Below, one piece after another: positions 54,368-63,000 of a stretch of DNA of 64,000 bases (its first letter is position 1; every line of letters begins with the position of its first letter). The notes beneath the pieces were generated by a model, which searched no databases, was not told the DNA's origin, and saw only the letters and a program-made list of their open reading frames with translations. The position numbers and the translations under genes were made by a program. The stretch spans positions 2,294,001 through 2,358,000 of the forward strand of contig NZ_JAAQTL010000001.1 in the NCBI RefSeq assembly GCF_011742875.1, in the 5' to 3' direction. This stretch comes from Luteibacter yeojuensis (GTDB lineage: Bacteria > Pseudomonadota > Gammaproteobacteria > Xanthomonadales > Rhodanobacteraceae).

Positions 54368-55485
54368 GACGGTACCCGCGCCGCTTGCAGTTGCGCGTAG
54401 ACGCCCGCCCAGGTCGCGCCCAGCGCTTCGAAGGACAACGCCGCATCGAAATGCGCGCGCACCCGACGCCGTTCGCACGACCCGGCAGCCGCGTCGACCA
54501 GTGCATCGGCCAACGCCATGGCGTCGCCGCGCGGCCAAAGCGTCCCGACACGGCCTGCGTCGGTCATCGCCCTGAACGAGGGAATATCCGTGACCACGGG
54601 ATAGGTGCCGCAAGCCATCGCTTCCAGCAAGGCATAGCCCGCGCTTTCCGCGAGACTGGCCGAGACGAAGAGATCCGCCGCGCGCATGAGCGCCTCGATC
54701 CGCGCGTGCGGCACGTTGCCCAGCAAGCGGACGCGGCCGGCAAGGCGCTCGTCGCTATCGATGCGCCGTTGCACCCCGGCCATCAGCGGCGCCGTGCCGA
54801 ACACGCAATACAGCCTCAGGTTCGGCAGACGTTCCACGGCACGGGCGACGCCGTCGAGCATCGTCATGGGGTCCTTGCCCGCGGCGAGGTGACCGACCGA
54901 GAGAACGCACGGATCGCCATGCAGGCCCGTCGCCGCGCGTGCTTCCGCGCGATCGCCGGTCGTGAAGCGGTTGCTGCTTTCCGGTACGGCGAAAATGCGC
55001 GTCCCGCGATCGAACAGACGCCGCCGGAGGAAGGGTTCCGCCTGCACCGCCGAGGTGAAGACGATGCCCGATGCGGCGCGGTACCAGTGTCGCCATGGAA
55101 GTCGGCGCCAGCCGCGGGGTACGCCATCCGCATGGTCCTGGAACACGAGGGGAAGCGCAGGATGGCAACGCGCCATGGCCGCCGCATGGCGCGCATAGGC
55201 CAGGCTGTGCACATGGACGACATCCGCACCCAGCGCGGCCACGGTGCGTGCCGCGTGGCGGCCGAGTTCGCCGGCATGCCGCGTACCGCCCGTATCGACG
55301 AAGCGGTAATCCACACCGTTGCGGGTCACCTGCGTGTCGAATCCCGCCATCTGCACGACCGATACGCGCGTGCCGCCCCCGGCGACGATCTCGGCGATGT
55401 CCACGAGCGAGCGCCAACGCGCCAGTACCTCGTCCGCGCCGAGCCCGTGCGGCGCGTTCAGGAAATTGACCATCGCGACATGCAC
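54364..55485 (-). CDS. GT4 family glycosyltransferase (second)
   Basis: A GT-B glycosyltransferase of 373 residues from the GTG at 55485 (an ATG at 55473 is the other choice); the open frame upstream lies within the radical SAM gene. The first strand VHVAMVNFLN is followed by an N-terminal acceptor domain with HVHSLAYARHAAAMA. The donor domain has SVGHLAAGKDPMTML and the E-x7-E motif ESAGYALLEAMACGTYP. It begins 11 bp after the radical SAM stop and overlaps the next gene (GTGA). Confidence 0.87.
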   Translation of the reverse strand: MHVAMVNFLNAPHGLGADEVLARWRSLVDIAEIVAGGGTRVSVVQMAGFDTQVTRNGVDYRFVDTGGTRHAGELGRHAARTVAALGADVVHVHSLAYARHAAAMARCHPALPLVFQDHADGVPRGWRRLPWRHWYRAASGIVFTSAVQAEPFLRRRLFDRGTRIFAVPESSNRFTTGDRAEARAATGLHGDPCVLSVGHLAAGKDPMTMLDGVARAVERLPNLRLYCVFGTAPLMAGVQRRIDSDERLAGRVRLLGNVPHARIEALMRAADLFVSASLAESAGYALLEAMACGTYPVVTDIPSFRAMTDAGRVGTLWPRGDAMALADALVDAAAGSCERRRVRAHFDAALSFEALGATWAGVYAQLQAARVPS

Positions 55486-55496
55486 GAGGGCGCCGC

Positions 55497-57008
55497 TCAG
55501 AGGCCGGACACCTGCGGCAGGCGCAGGCGCACCAGGCGGTTGGCGAGGTTGAGTTCCCAGGGCCTGTCGTAGCGCCGCCGGTGGTAGCGCCAGGCGGCCA
55601 TCGCGCTCAGGCCGCGCTTCGCCCACGGCGGCGAGCGCAGGTCCTGCACCGTGGGAAAACGGCAGCGCAGCACGGTGACGAAATCCTGGATGTGCCGGCG
55701 CAGGTCGTCGCCGAGCCACGGCGCGTCCGCGTGGCAGGCGTAGTCGACCCAGCGTTTTTCCGTCCAGCCTTCCGGCGACGTGGGAAATTCGACCGGCTCC
55801 CCACGCAGGTCGAGCAGCGGCATGGACGCGCGCTTGCCGCGGTCCTTCTCGTGCTTGCTGCTTTCCGGCAGCGGCGTGTAGATGTAAACGATGATTTCCG
55901 ACTGCGGGTTGATCTTCTTCAGCTCGCGGATGAATTCAAAGGTATGAATGGTTTCCTCCTCCGTGTTCACCGGCGGCGCGACCATGAAGGAGAGTTCCGG
56001 AATCACCCCGTTCCGCCGGCAAAGTTCCGCCACTTCCAGCGTCTGGTCCGGACGCGTGCCCTTGCGGATCTCCTTGAGCATGGCCCCGCTGGGCGATTCC
56101 GCGCCGATATAAGCCATGCGCAGGCGGCTCTTGCGCACCAGTTTCCAGGTCGATTCGGAAAGGTTGAGCAGCGCGTCCGAGCGCGCGTAGCACCACCAGG
56201 GCAGTTCCAGCTTCGCCATGATCTCGAGCAACGGCACCATGTCCGCCTCGCGGTCGAAGAAGTTGTGGTCGAAGAACTGGATGGCATCGGCGCCGAGCCC
56301 GTGTTTCAGGTAACGGAGGTCGCGCTCGAGCCGTGCCGTCGTGGGTAGCGCCGTCGTGCCGCCGAACATCGCCGCCACGCCGCAGAACGTGCAGCGGAAA
56401 CGACAGCCGATCGCCGCCTGGTGGGCTGCCGTGCGCCGGCCGAGGAAGGTGCGTGCAAGGTAGCGGCGCGGATCGCCGAGCTTGTCGTAGGGCAGCACGA
56501 TGCCGCTGTCGCCGAGCGAGAAACGCCGGTTGGGATTGTGCACGGCGACGCCGTCCCGTTTCCACGACAGCCCGCCGATGCGCGACACGTCGCGTCCGGG
56601 GCGGCCCAGCGCCGCCAGCAGTTCGGGCAGGCTTTCCTCGCCCTGCCCCCGTATCGCGTAATCGACGTAGGGAGCGGACAGCGCGGTATCGGTATACAGC
56701 GTGGGGAAGTAACCGCCCCACACGATCGGCAGGTGCGGATGACGCTCGCGTATCGCCTCCGATACGGCGATCGATGGCGCCATCTGCGGCCCGCCCATGA
56801 CGCTGATGCCCACGGCGTCGAAGCGCTCCCGCTCCAGTGCCTGCAGCGTGGCGCCAACCACGTCGCGATCCACGTTGCCGTCCACGATGCGGCTCGTCCC
56901 GTCGCGGTCGAGCGCGGCGGACAGGTGGAGCAACGACAGCGGAAATCGTGCGCTGGCGCGCGAGGTGATGGTGGGATTGACCAGCAAGGTGTTGGGGGAC
57001 GAACTCAT
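55497..57008 (-). CDS. B12-binding-type radical SAM protein (second)
   Basis: This radical SAM enzyme has 503 residues. The ATG at 57008 overlaps the stop of the methyltransferase gene (ATGA). The N-terminal domain (about 5-140) has the cobalamin-domain pattern VGISVMGGPQMAPSIA and PIVWGGYFPTLY. Cluster cysteines are C202, C206 and C209 (IGCRFRCTFC), followed by IQFFDHNFF and AYIGAESPSGAMLKEIRKGT. A C-terminal extension of about 110 residues is present. It resembles the class that alters lipids, hopanoids or peptides. It is only distantly like the first radical SAM protein in this locus. Confidence 0.86.
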   Translation of the reverse strand: MSSSPNTLLVNPTITSRASARFPLSLLHLSAALDRDGTSRIVDGNVDRDVVGATLQALERERFDAVGISVMGGPQMAPSIAVSEAIRERHPHLPIVWGGYFPTLYTDTALSAPYVDYAIRGQGEESLPELLAALGRPGRDVSRIGGLSWKRDGVAVHNPNRRFSLGDSGIVLPYDKLGDPRRYLARTFLGRRTAAHQAAIGCRFRCTFCGVAAMFGGTTALPTTARLERDLRYLKHGLGADAIQFFDHNFFDREADMVPLLEIMAKLELPWWCYARSDALLNLSESTWKLVRKSRLRMAYIGAESPSGAMLKEIRKGTRPDQTLEVAELCRRNGVIPELSFMVAPPVNTEEETIHTFEFIRELKKINPQSEIIVYIYTPLPESSKHEKDRGKRASMPLLDLRGEPVEFPTSPEGWTEKRWVDYACHADAPWLGDDLRRHIQDFVTVLRCRFPTVQDLRSPPWAKRGLSAMAAWRYHRRRYDRPWELNLANRLVRLRLPQVSGL

Positions 57009-57727
57009 GTCGGCGCACCGGGAAGAGGAGCGGGAACGCGGCGCAGCCCGAACACCAGCGCCACCGGCACGTCGAGCGCCTGGCGATCGAAGCGCGCGCC
57101 GGGGGGAATGTCGACGGGATCGAGCATCGGCTCGAGCACCTGCTCGATCGCCAGGCCGAGGCGCGCGCAGGCGGCATGCCAATGGCTGTAGAGATGCGGG
57201 GTATGGCGTACGGCATAACGGCGGCCACCGGCCTTGAAATCGCGTAGCCAGCCCAGCGCATGTCCCGTCGGGTGCACGTCGCTGCACAGGATGCGGCCGC
57301 CCGGCCGGGTCACCCGGCGCAGTTCGGCGAGCGCCGGTTCGAGCTGTTCGAGGTGGCCGATCGTGAGGCCGCATAGCGCGAGGTCCGCGATCCCCTCCTC
57401 CAGCGGCAACGCATCCAGGCTGCCCTGCCGAAGTTCCACACGCGAGCCGCCATTCGTCTGCACCGAAACGGCCTCGGCTCTCGCGAGCATCTCGGGCGAC
57501 AGGTCCACGCCATGCACGCGGGCCGCGCCACGGTCCAGGGCATGGCGGATGTACCGGCCGCTGCCGCAACCCGCGTCCACCACGATCGCGCCGCGCAGAT
57601 CGGCGGGCAGCAGTCCGAGCATCGCGCGCTCTTCCGCGCGCATCACCGGATTATGCGCGCAGGCCGGATAGTCCGCGGCCCAAAGCGCGTACGCCAGGGC
57701 GGGTTCGAGGATGCGTGTGGCGGTCAT
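57005..57727 (-). CDS. SAM-dependent methyltransferase (first)
   Basis: A class I methyltransferase of 240 residues. The ATG at 57727 overlaps the amidohydrolase stop. Motif I is VVDAGCGSGRYIRHAL, the acidic residue ending strand 2 is in VHGVDLSPEML, and LPLEEGIADLALCGLTIGHL with RRVTRPGGRILCSD are the usual later motifs. It looks like a UbiE/MT11-type small-molecule methyltransferase. Substrate unknown; it lies between the amidohydrolase and the radical SAM gene with 4-bp overlaps on both sides. Confidence 0.87.
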   Translation of the reverse strand: MTATRILEPALAYALWAADYPACAHNPVMRAEERAMLGLLPADLRGAIVVDAGCGSGRYIRHALDRGAARVHGVDLSPEMLARAEAVSVQTNGGSRVELRQGSLDALPLEEGIADLALCGLTIGHLEQLEPALAELRRVTRPGGRILCSDVHPTGHALGWLRDFKAGGRRYAVRHTPHLYSHWHAACARLGLAIEQVLEPMLDPVDIPPGARFDRQALDVPVALVFGLRRVPAPLPGAPT

Positions 57728-58947
57728 GCGCCGCCCCATGCGCGCCGGACGGCGCGACCGATGGCGACCGCCGGTTCCAGTCCAGGCTCCATCGCCAGCA
57801 GGTCCGGATCGGCGAAGGCCCGCGCAAGCAACTTCGGCTTGCCGTCGAGCGTCACCGCCATCGTGTCGACGTTCGCCGCGGCGAACCAGTCGGCGAAATC
57901 CGGATCGGCGAGGCAAGGCAGGCCGTCGCGCACCACGGCACGCAGCTCGGCGCGCGAGCGGCCGACAAGATTGCCCGCCACGTCGCCGCCCCGATCCTCG
58001 ACGATCACGAGATCCGCCACGCAAGGGGCGTCGAGACTGCCGCGACCGGGGAGGCCGAGAATACGTGCGGCATCGGCGGTCGCCAGTCCGAGCAGCGCGT
58101 CCGCGCCCAGTTCGCCGCGCGCGGCTTCGACGCGTAGCTCCTCGAGCAGGTCGCGAGCACCGCTCAGCCTCGAATCGCTGCCCAGCGCGAGGCGTCCGGC
58201 GGACTGCAACGGACGCGGATCGAGTGAACGCCCCAGCAGGCGATGGTTGCTGCCCGGGCACCACACCACGCTGGCGCCGGCGGCGAGCACGCGCTGGATG
58301 TCGCGGGCACCCATCCCTACGCCGTGGATGAGCACGGTGTTCATGGCGAGGCAACCCATACGGTCGAGTTCGTCGAGCTCGCCGGCCGCCAGTGCATCCG
58401 TGCCCTCGGCGAGGTGGATCATCCACGGCCTGCCGAACGGCGTCGCGGCGAAGCTGGCGCGGACCGGCGGGCCATAGGCCGGGCCGTGCAGCGCGTAGCT
58501 CCATCCGTGGTCGCGCAGCACGCTCACGGGGAAATCGGGACCGTCGAGCACCGGATGCCATGGATCGTGGTGGGCCACGCAGGTGACGCCGGCCAGCAGG
58601 TTCTTCAATCCGCCGTGACGCATGCGCCTGGCCTTGGGCACCGCCAGCGCGGCGACGGTCGCCGGGTCGGCGAAGTGCGCCTGGAAGGCCTCGATCCAGT
58701 CGTACGCATTCGGAAAGACGGTATCGCCGGGCAGCGGCGGCACGTTGTTCACCTGGAGGTGCTCGTGTGCATTCAGCAGGCCCGGAAACACGACGTGGTC
58801 GCGAAGGTTCACCGGGAAGGCGCGGGGCGCCGCGCGGGCGGCGATGCGGCCGCCGCGAAGGTGCAGCGGCGCACGCATGGGTCCATGGCTGCCGGCCAGG
58901 ATGGCGCCGGCGAGGGTGAACCCCGGGATGGATGCCGTGCCGCGCAT
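57724..58947 (-). CDS. Metal-dependent amidohydrolase (deaminase/chlorohydrolase-like)
   Basis: This is a 407-residue member of the amidohydrolase superfamily, nearest in look to the guanine deaminase/TrzN/MTA-deaminase group. Metal-site residues are H61 and H63 (NAHEHL), H178 with E181 (IHLAEGTD), H208 (LIHGVGM) and D258 (LGSDSRL), the set expected for a mononuclear subtype III enzyme that deaminates or dehalogenates a ring. The ATG at 58947 lies 2 bp after the stop of the upstream methyltransferase. Its presence in a GT/radical SAM/methyltransferase operon is unusual and suggests an amino- or nucleobase-like intermediate. Confidence 0.85.
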   Translation of the reverse strand: MRGTASIPGFTLAGAILAGSHGPMRAPLHLRGGRIAARAAPRAFPVNLRDHVVFPGLLNAHEHLQVNNVPPLPGDTVFPNAYDWIEAFQAHFADPATVAALAVPKARRMRHGGLKNLLAGVTCVAHHDPWHPVLDGPDFPVSVLRDHGWSYALHGPAYGPPVRASFAATPFGRPWMIHLAEGTDALAAGELDELDRMGCLAMNTVLIHGVGMGARDIQRVLAAGASVVWCPGSNHRLLGRSLDPRPLQSAGRLALGSDSRLSGARDLLEELRVEAARGELGADALLGLATADAARILGLPGRGSLDAPCVADLVIVEDRGGDVAGNLVGRSRAELRAVVRDGLPCLADPDFADWFAAANVDTMAVTLDGKPKLLARAFADPDLLAMEPGLEPAVAIGRAVRRAWGGA

Positions 58948-58949
58948 GC

Positions 58950-59795
58950 TCAGCGCCGGTGCATGACGATCAGGAAGTGGTCGCCCATGTCGCGCAGCAG
59001 GGGAAGATCGCCGAAGCGATCGTCCAGTCGGCCCAGGCGCTCGTACCAGCCGGGCCGGCGACGATAACGATCGACCATGTAAGGCGGCGGAAGAAACAGG
59101 CTCAACGCGCGATAGCTGTCCAGCGTGAAATGGTCCGCGAACGCCGCATGGAATTCGCGCGGCATGTAATACCAGGTCCAGATGGTATGGCCATTCATCC
59201 CGACCGCCCGCGCGCCGGTGCCGAAGCGGACGGCCGCGCGGCCGAAACGGCGGCGCACGGCGTAATGGCCTAGTTCCCACGGACAGATCCTGCCCATCAC
59301 CGAGAAGACCAGGCTGCCGCCGGGACGCACGAGCCGCGCGCATTCCGCGGCGACGGCATGCAGGTCGGGCGCGCAATTCAGCGGCCCGAAATTGGAGTAG
59401 ATGCCGTCGAACCGCCCGCCCAGCAGGTGCAGTTGCTGGATGCCGAGATGGACCGCGCTCAGGCGCGACGCCACGCCGGCGTCCACGGCGCGCGCACGCG
59501 TCCGCTCGACCATCTCCGGCGACCAGTCGCTGGCCACGACCTGGTAGCCGTGGCGCGCGAACTCCACGGCGTCCAGGCCCGTACCGCAACCGAGATCGAG
59601 AAGGCGCGACCCGGCGGGCAACGCGGTGCCGACGGTGTTCCACATCGTGGTGCGCATCCGCTGGATCAGTTCGTTGTTGCCGCGCGGCCCGTCGTAATCG
59701 GGCGCGACACTGTCGAACGCCCGCTGCGTGTCGAGCAGCCGCGACTCGTCGAAGTCGCCGGATGCCAGCCGCCCGGTATGTGCTTGTTCAGTCAT
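58950..59795 (-). CDS. SAM-dependent methyltransferase (second)
   Basis: A class I methyltransferase of 281 residues from the ATG at 59795; longer starts in the same frame run into the divergent region. Motif I is LLDLGCGTGLDAVEFA, motif II VVASDWSPEMVERTR, and GRFDGIYSNFGPLNC plus RLVRPGGSLVFSVMG follow. The C-terminal part is long and rich in Tyr, Arg and Pro (YYMPREFHAAF, PPPYMVDRY). It is the first gene of the six-gene minus-strand operon, so the operon promoter should lie in 59796-60073. Confidence 0.87.
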   Translation of the reverse strand: MTEQAHTGRLASGDFDESRLLDTQRAFDSVAPDYDGPRGNNELIQRMRTTMWNTVGTALPAGSRLLDLGCGTGLDAVEFARHGYQVVASDWSPEMVERTRARAVDAGVASRLSAVHLGIQQLHLLGGRFDGIYSNFGPLNCAPDLHAVAAECARLVRPGGSLVFSVMGRICPWELGHYAVRRRFGRAAVRFGTGARAVGMNGHTIWTWYYMPREFHAAFADHFTLDSYRALSLFLPPPYMVDRYRRRPGWYERLGRLDDRFGDLPLLRDMGDHFLIVMHRR

Positions 59796-60073
59796 GCCGG
59801 TGAGTGCCGCGCCGGGGGCTTTAGGTTTAACGTCTCGGCCCGGCTCCGCCATCGCCCTCACGTCTGGACGTGTCGGCAAGAGCCCTGCGCCGCCCTCCCT
59901 CGACCGAGTGATTGCGGGCGCCTGTACCCCAGCGATCCAGTTCGCTGCAAGGCTCTCTCGAATAAGACATTTCTCAAAGGCAAATCCGATCGATTTTTCA
60001 GAATTTTCCCGTATCTTCGTTCGTGCTCGGCCTCTACCTTGCGTGCTCTCTTTAGCACGCCGGGAAAGACACC
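59796..60073. promoter_or_regulatory. Divergent intergenic region ahead of the Rhs gene
   Basis: No gene is seen in this 278-bp region between the methyltransferase operon (-) and the Rhs gene (+). Bases 59955-60022 form an AT-rich island unlike its surroundings, the likely site of one or both promoters (TATCTT at 60012-60017 is a weak -10 candidate for the plus strand). A perfect 7-bp inverted repeat, GCGTGCT/AGCACGC around a 6-nt loop, lies at 60041-60060, 13 bp before the Rhs ATG. Confidence 0.5.
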
Positions 60074-63000
60074 ATGCCGATTCATCGTTCGACGCATGCG
60101 CATCGCGCTACGCTCGCCGTCGCGATTTCGTTCGCTCTTGTCGCCGGCACCGCGCAAGCACAGGAGACGCCGGAGCCCTTTCCCGCCTATCGCGACGGCC
60201 ACCTCGTGCCCACGCCCGAGGGCGACGAGCACCACGATGGCACCTTGCTGGCGAGTGATGTCGCCCAGGCCGCCGATGTCTGGTGCGCGAGTCATTCAGA
60301 GTACCCGGGCTGCGTCCTCAAGACCCACGCCGAGCGCGAGATCCCCGGTGCCGACGGCAAGCACAGCGCGTACTCCAAACTCGACATCACCCTGGAACTG
60401 ACCGACACGCAAGGCCGGGTGAGCGAGCGGGTGATCGACGGCGGGATCGGCCTGGTTCGTTCGTGCCCCACCGATGCCATCCTCGTCACCGATGCCGGCG
60501 GCTACCTGGACAATCGCGAGCGCGTCACCGCACAACGCGCGGTGGCCTGCGCCTCCCCCGACGCCCTGCCCAAGAGCGCCTCACTCGGCGTGCCCGAGGA
60601 AAGCGGCGCCAACCAGTGCCCGATCGGCAACAGCCCCATGGTGGGCAACCCGCTCAATCCGTTGACGATGAGCAAGATCGAACAGGTGGTGGATTATGTA
60701 GGCCCGACCGCGTCGGGGCTCACCTTTGGCCGCACGTACCACAGCGGAGCCTTTCCCCTGGGGGGCGTGGATCCGAAGACGGGAGCGCGGTATCCCGCCG
60801 GCGCACGCATCGGTGCCCGTTGGCGGCATACCTACGACCGCGCCTTCGTCCGCCGCCCGTACTACGACGGGGCGGGGCGGGTCTACGGCACGGCGCTGCA
60901 CCTGCTCCGCGAGGACGGGGGCGAGACCCGCTTCGTCAAGCAAGGCGACACCTTCGTCCCGGCCGAGGGCGAGCGCGGCAGCCTGCGCGAGCATCCCGAG
61001 GGCGGCTGGATGTACACCTGGGCCGACCTGACCGTCGAGCGCTTCGACGACCAGGGCCGCTTGCGTTCGCGTACCGATGCCAACGGCAATACCCTCACCC
61101 TGCATTATGACGAGATCACCGTCGGCATCGGCGTGCGGGTGACCGTGCTGGTGCGGGTCAGCGACCGCCAGGGCCGTGAATTGCGCCTGGGCTACGACCG
61201 CCTGGGCCGGGTGGAAACCGTCGATACCCCCGACGGCCGGCTCAACTACAGCTACAGCGGCGACCTGCTCGAAGGGCTGGATGCGGACCTGGTCAAGGTC
61301 GGCTACCCCGACGGCCACGCGGTGGCTTACCTCTACGATGAGCCTGGCCTGGGCGGCACGCCCAACCACAAGCTCACCGGCATCGTCGGTCAGGACGGCA
61401 AGCGCTTCGCGACCTTCCGGTACGATGCCTACCACCGTGCCGTCGGGTCGGCTCACGGCGAGGATACCGAGCGCACCGACCTGCGCGTGTGGGACGACAC
61501 GCAGATCGACATCGAGCGCCCCGGCCGGGACGGGGAGCACTGGTCGCCAACCTATGCGAACGGCGTGATTCGTCTGGGCCAGCGCGAGGAAGACCGCCGC
61601 GGTCATTCGGTCACCCGCGACTTCGCCTACCTGGGCAACCTGGTCACCCGGCAGACCGATTACCTGGGCGTACCCACCACCTACCGTTACGACCGAACGC
61701 GTCAGCTGGAGGTCGAGCGCACGGAGGCCGAAGGCACGCCGGTGGCGCGCACGGTCACCACCACCTGGCACCCCATCTTCGACAAACCCACGCGCATCGA
61801 CCGCGGTGCGACCTGGACCACCTTCGACTACGACGCCCGGGGTAACCTCGTTGAACAACGCGACGGCGGCCGCGCCGATGCGGGCGACGACACGACCGCG
61901 CCCTGGCCGGAGGAACGCATCACCCGCTACACCCACGATGCCGCCGGTCGGCTTCTCACCGTCGATGGCCCCCAGCCCGGCGCGGACGACACCACCCGGT
62001 ATAGCTACCGCCTCGCCGATGCCCCGGGCTGCGCCAGCGGTGGCGCCTGCGACTGGCGCCAGGGCGACCTGCACACCGTCACCCATCCCCTCGGCCACGT
62101 CCACACCGTGCTCGCCTACGATGCCGCCGGTCGTGTGCGCACCAGCACCGATGCCAACGGCGTGCGCACCGAGCGCACCTACGATGCGATGGGCCGTCCC
62201 CTCACCGTGACCCTGCGCGCTCGCCGCGACGGCACGCCGTCCGCGACGGACATCGTCACCCGCGCGACCTACACCGCGCACGGCGACCTGGATACGCTGA
62301 CCGATCCGGACGGGGCCACCCTCACGCATCGTTACAATGCCGCCCGCCGTCTGATCGAACAGGTCGATGCACTCGGCCGCACGCGCCGGATCGAACGCGA
62401 CGCACAAGGCCTGATCGACAACGATCGCTTCAACCGCGCCGATGGCACCGAGGATCTGCATCGGGCATTCCGCTACGACAATGACGGCGTCGTGGAGCGG
62501 GTCATGTACAACGGCTCGATCATCGACTACGAAGTCGATGCCAACGGCCGCCTTCTGCAGCGCTTCGGCTGGTTCCGAAGTCCCGCCCTCACCCGCGACG
62601 CCCGCGGCCGGGTCGCGCGGCTCACCGAAGGCCGTGGCGACGAAGCCGCCGAGACGACCCTGACCTACGACGGCACCGACCAGGTCAAAACCGTCGTCGA
62701 CCCCAAGGGCCTGGCCACCGCTTACCTGCGCAACGGCCTGGGCGACCTGCTCTGGCGGCGCAGCCCCGACACCGGCGACACCATCTTCGAACCCGATGCC
62801 GCCGGCCAGCCCGTGCGCGAGACGCCGGCCGACGCCCGCACCCTTGAGCGGGCTTACGACGCTGCCGGACGCCTCACCGCGGTGACCTACAGCGACACCG
62901 CCAAGACCACGTTCGTCTACGACCAGCCCGAACTGGCCTGCGCCCCCGACGCCACCTTCGCGGTGGGTCGCCTGAGCACCGTCACCGATCGCGACGGGCG

